Assembly (NCBI RefSeq): GCF_029623395.1
Contig: NZ_JAPYKK010000010.1
Span: forward strand, 1-64,000
Direction of reading: 5' to 3'
DNA length: 64,000 nt
From: Sphingomonas echinoides
GTDB taxonomy: Bacteria; Pseudomonadota; Alphaproteobacteria; Sphingomonadales; Sphingomonadaceae
How positions within the stretch are numbered: position 1 is the stretch's first letter; every line of letters starts with the position of its first letter. The notes beneath the pieces are model-generated. The model ran no database searches. It saw nothing but the letters and a program-made list of their open reading frames with translations, and had not been told where the DNA came from. The position numbers and the translations under genes are program-made. Of this stretch, positions 47,931-56,414 are shown one piece after another.

Positions 47931-49016
47931 ATGCAGATTCCAGCGGACAAGCTCCACCATATCTCCCTCGTCGTTCATGATGCGCGCGCATCGGCGGCCA
48001 AGCTGGCGCGGATGTACGGCATTGCGGAATGGCACGTGGTTGGCGACAGCGGGCATCTGGACGAAACCGTGGTCGGGGGGTTCCGCTCGGATTTCGGCTA
48101 TGTCACGGCGACGGGCACGGTGATGACCGGGACGGGTCCCGTGACGTTCGAGCTGGTGCAGCCGACGTCCGGCTGGACCATCTACCAGCAATGGCTGATC
48201 ACTCGCGGGGAAGGCATCATCGGCGTAGCCGTTGCCGAGATTGGCATGGAGGCGTTTGCCGCGTTGAAGCCGTGGCTGGCGGAGCAGGGCATCGCGATTG
48301 CCCAGTCCGTTCGAGTCGATGGAGTGGTCGATCGCGTGACGCTCGATACGCGGGCGGCGCTGGGCGGTTTCTATGTCGAACTTCTCGTCGCCCTTGAGGC
48401 CGACTGGCGTGCGAAGGTCCGGATCGATGAAACCTGGGATCTCTCGGGCGAGATTCCCGCGGAAGGGGCGTTGCTCCCGATTCCCGCTTTCCTGCATTTC
48501 GGCGTGGTGGTGACGGACCTGATGAAGGTCGTGGAGCGGTGGAACGGTTTGTTCGGCCAGACCGATTTCCTGTTCATGAACTGGCGTAAAGCCCCCGGCC
48601 TGCTTACCGACCCGGAAAACAACGGGGTGCAGGTCGATCACGCCTATTTCACGACGACCCCGACGATCGGGGAACGGCTGAGCTTCGAGTTGATCCAGCC
48701 CACCTTCGGGCCGAGCCACTATAAGGAGGACTTCCTGCAGCCGCTGGGCGAAGGCATTCACCACATCTTCGCGGGCTTCCTTCCCGACCGTACCGCCTGG
48801 GAGACCATCAGGGCGCGGATGGAATCGGTCGACGTGCCGGTGTGCATGGGCGGCGGCCTCGGCGATGATGTGGCGTCGTTCTATTATCTGGATACGCGCA
48901 AGGCGCTGCCGGGATATGTTACCGAACTCGTCCATCCGGGGGCGAACGCGCCTGCGCCGGATGCCGGGTTCCCGTTTACGCCGACGATGGTGGTCCGCCT
49001 TGGGGACCGGGTGTAG
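47931..49016 (+). CDS. Two-domain VOC-family (glyoxalase/methylmalonyl-CoA epimerase-like) protein
   Basis: 361 aa with two vicinal-oxygen-chelate modules. Module 1 starts KLHHISLVVHDARASAAKLA and has TFELVQPTSGWTIYQQW then GEGIIGVAVAEI; module 2 starts FLHFGVVVTDLMKVVERWNG and has SFELIQPTFGPSHYKEDF then GEGIHHIFAGF, VTELVHPG. Module 2 keeps the full set of candidate ligands (His, Glu, His, Glu); module 1 lacks the third-ligand His (IIGV instead of IHHI). So module 2 is the likely metal site and module 1 structural. Epimerase, isomerase, lyase or dioxygenase chemistry are all possible. ATG at 47931 has GGAG 6 bp upstream; in-frame ATGs at 47919 and 47871 are less likely. Confidence 0.75.
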   Translation: MQIPADKLHHISLVVHDARASAAKLARMYGIAEWHVVGDSGHLDETVVGGFRSDFGYVTATGTVMTGTGPVTFELVQPTSGWTIYQQWLITRGEGIIGVAVAEIGMEAFAALKPWLAEQGIAIAQSVRVDGVVDRVTLDTRAALGGFYVELLVALEADWRAKVRIDETWDLSGEIPAEGALLPIPAFLHFGVVVTDLMKVVERWNGLFGQTDFLFMNWRKAPGLLTDPENNGVQVDHAYFTTTPTIGERLSFELIQPTFGPSHYKEDFLQPLGEGIHHIFAGFLPDRTAWETIRARMESVDVPVCMGGGLGDDVASFYYLDTRKALPGYVTELVHPGANAPAPDAGFPFTPTMVVRLGDRV

Positions 49017-49033
49017 ACGCTGCCGGCGCGCCA

Positions 49034-49252
49034 TTGACCGTGGCAGCGACGGACGCATGGCACACGACAGCGCCCCAAAGCCTGATGATGCAAAAGCCCG
49101 TCACCGCGGAGGGCGTTGCCAGAGCCGTCGAGACCTTTTCCGCCCGACTGGCCGGAAACCACGCAAGCGGTCTTTCAGACCGCGTGGAAATCCTGCAGTT
49201 CAGCTTGAATCGAGCTGAAGACTCTGGGGCAGGCGGAAGCACCGAGGGCTAA
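49034..49252 (+). CDS. Possible small hypothetical protein
   Basis: A 72-codon open frame starting with TTG (49034), or with tandem ATGs near 49085, in the 252-bp gap between the VOC gene and the minus-strand response regulator. The product would be about 54-72 aa (VTAEGVARAVETFSARLAGN). It has no recognised motif, no good ribosome site and unconvincing starts. May be non-coding. Included only because nothing else explains the gap. Confidence 0.2.
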   Translation: MTVAATDAWHTTAPQSLMMQKPVTAEGVARAVETFSARLAGNHASGLSDRVEILQFSLNRAEDSGAGGSTEG

Positions 49253-49268
49253 ACCGGTGCGATAGGCT

Positions 49269-49652
49269 TCAAACATCGCACGGGCTCAGTGCGGCGGTGA
49301 TCGCGTTGCGAAGCTTATGGCTCGACACGGGCTTGAACAGGATCGCGCAGGGGTGATCGGTACGCATCCGGGCCACGCTGTCTGGCTCTTGCGAACCGGT
49401 GATGAAAATGACCTTCGAGCCGATCTCTTCGTGGATGACCATGGCCGCATCGACACCGTCCTTGGTGCCGTCCAGGCGGAGGTCCATCAGCACGACCATC
49501 GGCCGATGTTGGCGCGCGAGTGCGACCGCTTCGTCCGCCGTCGCCGCCGAACCGCACACAGTCAAACCCATTTCCTCGACCTGATCGATGAGGCCCATGA
49601 CGATGATGAACTCGTCATCCACCACCAGAACCTGGCGCTGCAGCGCGCTCAT
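49269..49652 (-). CDS. Single-domain response regulator (CheY-like receiver)
   Basis: 127 aa, receiver domain only, no output domain. Acidic pair VVDDEF, phosphoacceptor Asp57 in VVLMDLRLDGTKDG, switch Thr in VIFITGSQEP, Lys107 in ILFKPVSSHK. Its start overlaps the kinase stop by 4 bp (ATGA), so the two are translated together. Probably a diffusible phosphate carrier or part of a phosphorelay. The next step of the relay is not in the window. Confidence 0.92.
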   Translation of the reverse strand: MSALQRQVLVVDDEFIIVMGLIDQVEEMGLTVCGSAATADEAVALARQHRPMVVLMDLRLDGTKDGVDAAMVIHEEIGSKVIFITGSQEPDSVARMRTDHPCAILFKPVSSHKLRNAITAALSPCDV

Positions 49653-51583
49653 TCTATTGCGGCGATATGGATGGCGACTCGCGTGCCGTGTTCGGAATGC
49701 ATTGTCATCGTCGCCCTGAGCTGCCGTACGAGCGCCGTGATGATCTTGGTTCCAAGACCGCCAGCGGAAGACCCAAGCGCGTTGGTGTAGCCTATCCCCG
49801 TGTCCGACACCACCAAGGCAAAGGATCCATCGGCGTTTTGAGACAGTTGGACGTCGATGTGACCTTGCCCACCGGGAAAAGCGTGCTTCAGCGCATTGGT
49901 CACGAGTTCCGTAACCAGAAGCGCCAATGGGATCGCGAAGTCGAGGCCAACGTCAAGCGTGTCGGCATGAACGCTGATGCCTACGTCATTTGAGGCGCTT
50001 CCATCCAAGATATTGTCGGCAAGTTCCCGGAGGAACGGTGCGATATCGAAGGTCGTCAGATTGCCGGATTGCATCAACTGGTGATGGACCAGACCCAAGG
50101 CGTGAACGCGTTTACGAAGGCTGGTCAAAGCGTTCTTGGCCACCGGGTCGGTTAGAGCGGCCTTTTGCAACACCAGGAAACTGTCGACCATCTGCATGTT
50201 GTTCTTCACCCGGTGATAGACTTCCTGGAGTAGCAGGTCGCGTTGTACCAACGCCGCGCTGAGGCGCCCGTTGGCCACCGTCAAAGCCTCGGTCTGGCTT
50301 TCCAGTTGAGCGTTGAGCCGACCGAGCTCGGCCTCACTCGCTTTTTGCGCGCCGATGTCGACGGATAGTCCGATGATGCCGGTGACGGTGCCGTCGGCGT
50401 CTCGCAATGGCGCCTTGGTCGAGAGCCAGGTCACGGCCGCGCCATTCGGAAGGCTCACTTGCTCCTCGATCTGTTCGGTCGTGCCGGTTTCCATCACTCG
50501 ACGATCGTTCGCCATAACGGCGTTGGCTTGTGCCGGATCGTCCAGGAACTCGGCATCAGTCTTGCCGAGGAAGTCGTTCTTTGCCTTGCCGATCAGCGCG
50601 GCGGTGCCGTCATTCGCGAACACCATGCGGCCTTCGCGGTCCTTGGCAAAGATCACCCCCGGAATCGCGTCGGTGAAACCGCGTAGCAGATCGTTCGTGT
50701 GCGCCAGCGCCTGTTGCGCTTCGATTTCGTCCCGAACATCCCGAAGCGTAATGAATCCCAGCAGTAAGGTGCCGTCGGCTGCGTAGATCGGCGCACCATT
50801 ATAAACCGCGTCGAACGATCGACCCGTATCCGCCCGCTCGGCGTGGAAATACTGGTTCCGGACACGCTCGCCTCGAAGGACGCGTAGCAGCGGCCATTCC
50901 TCGAAGGGCAGGAGCTCCCCTTCACGGGTCCAGCCACGCCACTGGACAGGCAATTCGTCACGATGAAATAGCCCATCCGCTTCGTGCTCGATCCCGTGAA
51001 TCCGTGCGGACGCGGGATTGTGGAAGGTCACGGCGCCGTGCTGGTCGAAGATCATCAGCCCCTCGGACATGTGCTCGACAACCGCGCCGAACTTCTGTTC
51101 GCTGTCGCGCAAAGCCTCCTCGGTGCGATCCACCTTGACCGCGAGCGCCGCGCGCGCGGCGTCCAGCGCGAGCATGGTTTCGCGATGTGCCCGGATTTCG
51201 ATCCGCATCGCTTCGGCCGACGGAAGCGCGAGCGCTTGCGGCACAAGCTTCGTCAAGCCGATCGCCGTCGCAACCGAAACTACCGCCGTAATCGCCTTCA
51301 GCCACCCTTCGATGATGTAGATCGGCACCCAGAGAACATAGATGCTGACGACATGCGTCAGGCCGCAAAAGGCGATGAAGGCAGCGAAGAGTAGCGCCAT
51401 GCGCTGATGCCTGGGCTCGAGATCGTTCCGCCCCTGGACGAATCGCAAGATTGCAAAGGGGATCGTGAAATACGCCAGGGCGATCAACGCGTCCGATACG
51501 ACGTGGAGAGCCATTAACTCCGGCTGCCACAGGAAACACATTCCGTGCGGCATGAAAAGCTCATATTGCGAGCGCCAATTCAT
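49649..51583 (-). CDS. Ethylene-receptor-like membrane sensor histidine kinase (EBD-PAS-PAS-HisKA_2)
   Basis: 644 aa from ATG 51583. Residues 20-115 form three hydrophobic helices resembling the ethylene-binding domain of plant ETR1 and Synechocystis Etr1. D31, Y38, P42, I70, C73 and H77 occupy the positions of ETR1 D25, Y32, P36, I62, C65 and H69 with the same D-Y, I-C and C-H spacings; C65 and H69 bind Cu(I) in ETR1. VSDALIALAYFTIP and FIAFCGLTHVVS are the key stretches, and WLKAITAVVS follows as in ETR1. A coiled-coil linker leads to PAS1 (about 162-285), PAS2 (about 300-412) and a HisKA_2 kinase (H457 in EVYHRVKNNMQMVDS; N563 in LVTELVTNALKHAFPGG; SDTGIGYTN). No LOV cysteine motif. An upstream in-frame ATG at 51697 gives an unlikely 38-residue extension. 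Confidence 0.85.
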   Translation of the reverse strand: MNWRSQYELFMPHGMCFLWQPELMALHVVSDALIALAYFTIPFAILRFVQGRNDLEPRHQRMALLFAAFIAFCGLTHVVSIYVLWVPIYIIEGWLKAITAVVSVATAIGLTKLVPQALALPSAEAMRIEIRAHRETMLALDAARAALAVKVDRTEEALRDSEQKFGAVVEHMSEGLMIFDQHGAVTFHNPASARIHGIEHEADGLFHRDELPVQWRGWTREGELLPFEEWPLLRVLRGERVRNQYFHAERADTGRSFDAVYNGAPIYAADGTLLLGFITLRDVRDEIEAQQALAHTNDLLRGFTDAIPGVIFAKDREGRMVFANDGTAALIGKAKNDFLGKTDAEFLDDPAQANAVMANDRRVMETGTTEQIEEQVSLPNGAAVTWLSTKAPLRDADGTVTGIIGLSVDIGAQKASEAELGRLNAQLESQTEALTVANGRLSAALVQRDLLLQEVYHRVKNNMQMVDSFLVLQKAALTDPVAKNALTSLRKRVHALGLVHHQLMQSGNLTTFDIAPFLRELADNILDGSASNDVGISVHADTLDVGLDFAIPLALLVTELVTNALKHAFPGGQGHIDVQLSQNADGSFALVVSDTGIGYTNALGSSAGGLGTKIITALVRQLRATMTMHSEHGTRVAIHIAAIE

Positions 51584-51876
51584 CGCGGTGCTTCGGGTAA
51601 ATGGGACATGCACATCATCCTGTAAGCGGTAGCTTTTCTGAAATCTCTCAGTCGCCGCAGGCGTGGTCAAGTCATTCAGAATATTAGACCGAAACATAGA
51701 TTAAGAGCGTGTGCGAAGGGGTAGTCGCGGACCGAAAACTTCAGTTCTGTTTTTTGCGGGACGTGTCCCACCCGGCAGTTCCAACGCGCTGCTATCTTCG
51801 GAACGGGATCATTTGCGCGCGGGATCGCAAACCGTTTCCTATCGGCGAAATTGCAGGAGCGTGGCATCGGTGGTTT

Positions 51877-51953
51877 TGGCGCGCCCGGAGGGAGTCGAAC
51901 CCCCGACCGAGGAGGTAGAAGCTCCTTGCTCTATCCAACTGAGCTACGGGCGC
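51877..51953 (-). tRNA. tRNA-Arg (anticodon TCT)
   Basis: Full cloverleaf on the minus strand: acceptor GCGCCCG/CGGGCGC, D arm GCTC-AGTTGGATA-GAGC, anticodon stem AGGAG/CTCCT with loop CTTCTAC (anticodon TCT), T arm GGGGG-TTCGACT-CCCTC, discriminator G and encoded CCA (51877-51879). Reads AGA/AGG, codons rare in this GC-rich genome. No neighbouring integrase. Confidence 0.97.
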
Positions 51954-52034
51954 GCGCCGGGCAGGGCTGTAGCGCGGATTGCGTGACAACGAAACGGTCT
52001 TCATACCGGAGCGCTCGGAAGGAACGGGGGGCGC

Positions 52035-52799
52035 ATGAACGGACCGCAGGGGATAGCTGCACGCGACCTGGGTGGCCGCGCGTTCCGATATTACGATTTC
52101 ATCATGGTTGCGTTCGTCGTGATCCTGTTGCTGTCCAATGTGGTCGGGGCGGGCAAGCGCTCGGTGATCGAGCTTCCGGGGATCGGGCCGTGGCCGTTCG
52201 GGGCGGGCATCTTGTTCTTCCCGGTCAGTTACGTGATCGGCGACGTGCTGACCGAGGTCTATGGCTACGCCCGCGCGCGGCGCTGCGTCTGGGCGGGCTT
52301 CGGGGCACTCGTGTTTCTCGCGGTGATGGAACAGGTCGTCGTCGCGCTGCCGCCCGCGGCGGGGTGGAGCGGACAGGCGGCATATGAATATGTGTTCGGA
52401 AGGTCGGTCCTGATCGACCCCGCCGCCGCGACCGGGTTGCGGATCATCGTCGCGTCCGTCGCCGCGTTCTGGGTGGGGGAACTCGCCAACAGTTTCGTGC
52501 TCGCCAAGCTCAAGATCCTGACCGAAGGGCGGATGCTGTGGACCCGCACGATCGGCAGCACGATCGTCGCGCAAGGGTTCGACAGCCTCATTTTTTACCC
52601 GCTGGCGTTCCTGGGCGCGCCCGACTGGCCGATCGAAGCGATGATGCTGGTGATGCTCAGCCAGTTCGTGCTCAAGGTCGGTTGGGAAGTGCTGCTGACC
52701 CCCGTTACCTATCTGGTGGTTGGGTCCCTCAAGCGCCGCGAGGGCATCGACGTCTATGATCGCGGAACGGACTTTTCGCCCTTCAAAGCGAGCGTCTAA
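52035..52799 (+). CDS. Queuosine precursor transporter (YhhQ/VUT family)
   Basis: 254 aa integral membrane protein with about six hydrophobic segments (FIMVAFVVILLLSNVVGAGK; WPFGAGILFFPVSYVIGDVL; GFGALVFLAVMEQVVVALPP). The motif FPVSYVIGDVLTEVYGYARA is the hallmark of the YhhQ family; VNSFVLAKLKI-like segment, SNFV and QFVLKVGWEVLLTPVTYLVV also fit. Family members import preQ0/preQ1 for queuosine. Start at 52035 follows GGAACGGGGGG. Substrate is family inference. Confidence 0.88.
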   Translation: MNGPQGIAARDLGGRAFRYYDFIMVAFVVILLLSNVVGAGKRSVIELPGIGPWPFGAGILFFPVSYVIGDVLTEVYGYARARRCVWAGFGALVFLAVMEQVVVALPPAAGWSGQAAYEYVFGRSVLIDPAAATGLRIIVASVAAFWVGELANSFVLAKLKILTEGRMLWTRTIGSTIVAQGFDSLIFYPLAFLGAPDWPIEAMMLVMLSQFVLKVGWEVLLTPVTYLVVGSLKRREGIDVYDRGTDFSPFKASV

Positions 52800-52892
52800 A
52801 AATCGGTATGCTCGCGATGTGGATCAAGCGCCTTGCGCAGCGCTAGCCGTGCGGGGATTTCGGGCTTACGGTAGGTGCGGAAGGAGAGTCCG

Positions 52893-53201
52893 ATGACGAT
52901 CTCATATGACAAGCAAAAGAAGCTGCATTTCGATCTCACCAACGTCGGGTTGCGGGCACAGGCGACCGCGGTTGGGTTGGTCCAGCTCTGTCACGAGCTG
53001 AAGCGTGCAAACGTGCTCGATGATACAGCGCTCGACCGGATCAAGGATGCGATTGCCGACGAGGTGTCGGTAACCGCCCCGCGTTCTCTCGCGGCCAAGG
53101 GCTATCGTGGCGAAATCCGCGGGCGGCTCGATCGGCTGTTCGACGGGGAACAGCATGTCGGCCCCGCGGATGCGCTCGCGATCGGGAGGCCGCTGGACTA
53201 G
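52893..53201 (+). CDS. Small protein of unknown function
   Basis: 102 aa from an ATG with an ideal AAGGAG site (52881-52886). Sequence: MTISYDKQKKLHFDLTNVGL then RAQATAVGLVQLCHELKRAN, all-helical by appearance, no signal or membrane segment, no cysteine pairs. I recognise no family. It lies 93 bp after the transporter and its stop is 12 bp from the convergent purQ end. The clear ribosome site and codon pattern argue that it is real. Confidence 0.75.
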   Translation: MTISYDKQKKLHFDLTNVGLRAQATAVGLVQLCHELKRANVLDDTALDRIKDAIADEVSVTAPRSLAAKGYRGEIRGRLDRLFDGEQHVGPADALAIGRPLD

Positions 53202-53213
53202 ATCGGGGCGGGC

Positions 53214-53885
53214 TCAGGCCCGAACCGTCTCCAGCAAGCCTTCGAACATCCGTCGTCCATCATTGCCCCCGTGCGCCGCGCCGTCGATGCGGCGTTCGGG
53301 GTGGGGCATCAGGCCGAGGACGTTGCCCGCCGCATTCAGCACGCCGGCGATGTTGCGCGACGAGCCGTTCACGGGCTCGGCATAGCGGAACGCGACGCGG
53401 CCTTCGCCCTCGAGCCGGTCCAGCGTTTCGGCGTCCGCCGAATAGTTGCCGTCGTGATGCGCCACCGGAATGACGATCTTCTCCTGCGCGGCGTAGCGGC
53501 TGGTGAACGCGGTTTGCGCATTTTCCACCGTTAGCGATACTTCACGGCAGACGAAATCGAGACCGGCATTGCGCATCAGCGCGCCCGGCAGCAGCCCGGC
53601 TTCGGTCAGAACCTGGAAGCCGTTGCACACGCCGAGCACCGCCACGCCTCGCCCTGCGGCGTCGGTCACGGCCTTCATAATTGGCGAACGGGCACCGATC
53701 GCGCCCGAGCGCAGATAGTCGCCATAGGAAAAGCCGCCGGGGAGGGCGATCAGATCGATCCCGTCGGGAAGCGCGGTGTCGCCGTGCCACACCATCGTCG
53801 GTGCGGTCCCGCTCACCTCCCGCAAGGCAACCGCGACGTCGCGGTCGCAGTTCGATCCCGGAAAGACGATGACCGCGGTCTTCAT
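53214..53885 (-). CDS. purQ: Phosphoribosylformylglycinamidine synthase subunit PurQ (glutamine amidotransferase)
   Basis: 223 aa. Hydrolyses glutamine for FGAM synthesis with PurL and Pur[21 protein letters not shown], nucleophile Cys in [35 protein letters not shown] and [10 protein letters not shown] are diagnostic. ATG 53885 overlaps the purS stop by 4 bp (ATGA). purL is not in the window. Confidence 0.97.
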   Translation of the reverse strand: MKTAVIVFPGSNCDRDVAVALREVSGTAPTMVWHGDTALPDGIDLIALPGGFSYGDYLRSGAIGARSPIMKAVTDAAGRGVAVLGVCNGFQVLTEAGLLPGALMRNAGLDFVCREVSLTVENAQTAFTSRYAAQEKIVIPVAHHDGNYSADAETLDRLEGEGRVAFRYAEPVNGSSRNIAGVLNAAGNVLGLMPHPERRIDGAAHGGNDGRRMFEGLLETVRA

Positions 53886-54112
53886 GCGCGTTCCACCCGG
53901 AAATTCTCGATCACGGTGTTGGCGAGCAGCTTGCGGCACATCTCGTCGACCTGCGCGTCCTGCATGTCGTCGGCAACGTCGAGTTCGATCAGCTTGCCCG
54001 CGCGGACATCGTTGACACCGGCGAAACCGAGGCCGTCCAGCGCCTTGTGAATTGCGCGACCCTGCGGATCGAGCACGCCGGGCTTCAGCGTGACGAAGAT
54101 GCGGAGCTTCAT
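53882..54112 (-). CDS. purS: Phosphoribosylformylglycinamidine synthase subunit PurS
   Basis: 76 aa, the small bridging subunit of the PurLQS complex. [40 protein letters not shown] and [16 protein letters not shown] are diagnostic. The ATG at 54112 is the true start; the longer frame runs through a hairpin. Confidence 0.96.
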   Translation of the reverse strand: MKLRIFVTLKPGVLDPQGRAIHKALDGLGFAGVNDVRAGKLIELDVADDMQDAQVDEMCRKLLANTVIENFRVERA

Positions 54113-54226
54113 AGATATGTCCTGCTGCGACGGTAGGGAATGCGGGTCGCTATGCTCGCGCACGGCGCGGGTCGCAAGGGGGTGATGGCATTCGCGGGTG
54201 CCGCTTCCCCGTTGTTGCAAATGCCG

Positions 54227-54260
54227 CACTCCCCCGGCGCAGGTCTGCGCCGGGGGAGTG
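54227..54260. other. 15-bp perfect hairpin between purC and purS
   Basis: CACTCCCCCGGCGCA (54227-54241), loop GGTC, TGCGCCGGGGGAGTG (54246-54260). On the transcribed (minus) strand only a weak T-run follows (CATTTGC), so it is not a canonical terminator; attenuation or mRNA processing is possible. Confidence 0.6.
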
Positions 54261-54278
54261 GATCGCGGAAGCCCGCGT

Positions 54279-55058
54279 TTACTTGCCCTTGTTGAGGCGG
54301 TGTTGTTCCATGTCGAGGACCGCGCCGTCGGCGTCCTCCGGCAGCAAGCCAAGGCGGCGGGCGACTTCCTGATACGCCTCGACTTCGCCGCCGAGGTCGC
54401 GACGGAAGCGATCCTTGTCGAGCTTCTCGTTGGTGGTCATGTCCCACAGACGGCAACCGTCGGGGCTGATCTCGTCCGCCAAGATCACGCGCGGGTAATC
54501 ATTGTCCCATACGCGCCCGAATTCGAGCTTGAAGTCGACCAGGCGGATCCCGATCCCGGCGAACAGGCCGCACAGGAAATCGTTCACGCGAATCGCCAGA
54601 TCGGCGATGTCGGCCATTTCTTCCTGTCCGGCCCAGCCGAACGCGGCGATATGCTCGTCGGTGATCATCGGATCGCCGAGCGCATCGTCCTTATAGTAAT
54701 ATTCGATGATCGTGCGCGGCAGCTGCGTGCCTTCCTCGATCCCGAGGCGAGTCGAGATCGACCCTGCCGCGACATTGCGGACGACGACTTCGATCGGAAT
54801 GATCTCAACCTGGCGAATCAGCTGCTCACGCATGTTGAGCCGGCGGATGAAGTGCGTCGGCACGCCGATCGCGCCGAGCAGGGTGAAGATGTGCTCGGAA
54901 ATCCGGTTGTTGAGCACGCCCTTGCCGCTGATCGTGCCCTTCTTCTGGGCGTTGAAAGCGGTCGCGTCGTCCTTGAAATACTGGATCAGCGTCCCAGGCT
55001 CAGGACCCTCGTACAGGATCTTGGCCTTGCCTTCGTAGATCTGGCGGCGGCGTGCCAT
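54279..55058 (-). CDS. purC: SAICAR synthetase (phosphoribosylaminoimidazole-succinocarboxamide synthase)
   Basis: 259 aa. Adds aspartate to CAIR in purine synthesis. [70 protein letters not shown] and [15 protein letters not shown] are diagnostic. First of a purC-purS-purQ run separated by a 166-bp gap containing a hairpin. Confidence 0.97.
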   Translation of the reverse strand: MARRRQIYEGKAKILYEGPEPGTLIQYFKDDATAFNAQKKGTISGKGVLNNRISEHIFTLLGAIGVPTHFIRRLNMREQLIRQVEIIPIEVVVRNVAAGSISTRLGIEEGTQLPRTIIEYYYKDDALGDPMITDEHIAAFGWAGQEEMADIADLAIRVNDFLCGLFAGIGIRLVDFKLEFGRVWDNDYPRVILADEISPDGCRLWDMTTNEKLDKDRFRRDLGGEVEAYQEVARRLGLLPEDADGAVLDMEQHRLNKGK

Positions 55059-55199
55059 ATGTGCGCTAACCCTCGGAAATGAGCGGCCCCGGCAACGCGG
55101 ATCACGCGGGCCGGGGCGGGAAGCCCAATGCTATACCGAATCGATGCCGGGGGTGCAATCAATCGCTTGGCAATCGCTTGGCCTTTACGCTGGAGGGCG

Positions 55200-56414
55200 T
55201 CAGGTTACTGCGTTTCGGTTCCTGAATGCTGGGTCATGGTGGGTGTCGTTCGCGAGAATGTCGCCAAGGATCTCGCCCGCCCGAACCACGTCTTCGTACC
55301 CGAGATACAGCGGGGTAAGCCCGAACCGAAGGATGTCCGGATCGCGAAAATCGCCGATCACGCCGTGCGCGATCAGCGCCTGACAGAGCGCGTAGGCGTC
55401 CGGGTGGCGGAACGAGATATGGCTTCCGCGTTGCGCCGGGTCGGCGGGGCTCACGCAAACGAGCCCCAGCTTCCTGCCGATCGCGGCCATGACGTCGAAC
55501 AATGCGGCACTCTTCTGCGCGACATGCTGCTGATCGACGTCCTGCCAGACGTCGAGGCCCGCTTCCAGCGCAGCAAGCCCGAGCATCGGTGGAGTCCCCG
55601 CCAGCCAGCGCATCATGCCGGGGGCAGGGGCGTAGGCATCCGCGAACCCGAAGGGCGCGGCGTGGCCCATCCACCCGGACAAGGGGCTGGCCAGTTGCTC
55701 CTGCAAACGCTTCGACACGTACAGGAAGGCCGGCGCGCCAGGGCCGCCGTTGAGATATTTGTAACCGCATCCGACCGCGAGATCGGCACCGGCGGCGTTG
55801 AGGTCGACCGGTATCGCGCCAACACTATGGCTTAAGTCCCAAAGGCTTAGCGCGCCTGCTTCCCGAGCTATCGAGGACCATTGAGACATATCGAAACACT
55901 CGGATGTCTTGTAATGGACATGGGTCAGCATCAGCACCGCGGTATCGGCGTCGACCGCCTGCCGGAGGGACTCGCGCGGGACTGCCTTGAGCCGTGCGCC
56001 GGGAACGCAGCCGACGGCGCCTTCCGCGATATGGAGATCGGTTGGGAAGTTCCCCGTCTCACTGAGAATCGTCGTGCGCGGTGCGGCATGGCGCAGCGCG
56101 CCGACCAGCAGCTTGAACAGATTGACCGAGGTCGAATCGGCGACGATCACTTCGTCCTCGGCGGCACCGATCAACCGCGCGATCTTACCACCGACTCGAC
56201 GGGGCGCTTCGATCCAGCCTTCGTTCCAGCTGCGGATGAGCCGCTCGCCCCATTGCCGTTCGGCGATGTCCGCGAGCGCCGCCGGTGTCGCGCGCGGAAG
56301 CGGGCCGAGCGAATTGCCGTCGAGGTAGATGACGCCGTCCGGCAAGACGAACGCGTCGCGATAGACGCGGAGTGGATCGGCGGCGTCGCGTGCGCGGGCT
56401 TCCTGCGGGGTCAC
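55200..56414 (-). CDS. kynU: Kynureninase
   Basis: 404 aa, PLP enzyme cleaving kynurenine to anthranilate and alanine. PLP lysine Lys219 in LAVGCGYKYLNGGPGAPAFL. Other landmarks: VIYLDGNSLGPLPRATPAAL, SETGNFPTDLHIAEG, THVHYKTSECFDMSQW and LWDLSHSVGAIPVDL, FGLTPLYLGYEDVVR. The GTG start at 56414 overlaps the stop of the upstream hydrolase (GTGA), which argues for a shared pathway. kynA (tryptophan dioxygenase) is not in the window. Confidence 0.95.
   Translation of the reverse strand: MTPQEARARDAADPLRVYRDAFVLPDGVIYLDGNSLGPLPRATPAALADIAERQWGERLIRSWNEGWIEAPRRVGGKIARLIGAAEDEVIVADSTSVNLFKLLVGALRHAAPRTTILSETGNFPTDLHIAEGAVGCVPGARLKAVPRESLRQAVDADTAVLMLTHVHYKTSECFDMSQWSSIAREAGALSLWDLSHSVGAIPVDLNAAGADLAVGCGYKYLNGGPGAPAFLYVSKRLQEQLASPLSGWMGHAAPFGFADAYAPAPGMMRWLAGTPPMLGLAALEAGLDVWQDVDQQHVAQKSAALFDVMAAIGRKLGLVCVSPADPAQRGSHISFRHPDAYALCQALIAHGVIGDFRDPDILRFGLTPLYLGYEDVVRAGEILGDILANDTHHDPAFRNRNAVT

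Noticed and set aside
48976..49242. An 88-codon minus-strand frame after the VOC gene
   Set aside because: Overlaps the VOC 3' end, lacks a ribosome site and has no coding signature.
51877..51953. tRNA-Arg as an integration site for a genomic island
   Set aside because: No integrase, no direct repeat of the tRNA 3' end and ordinary flanking genes within the window.
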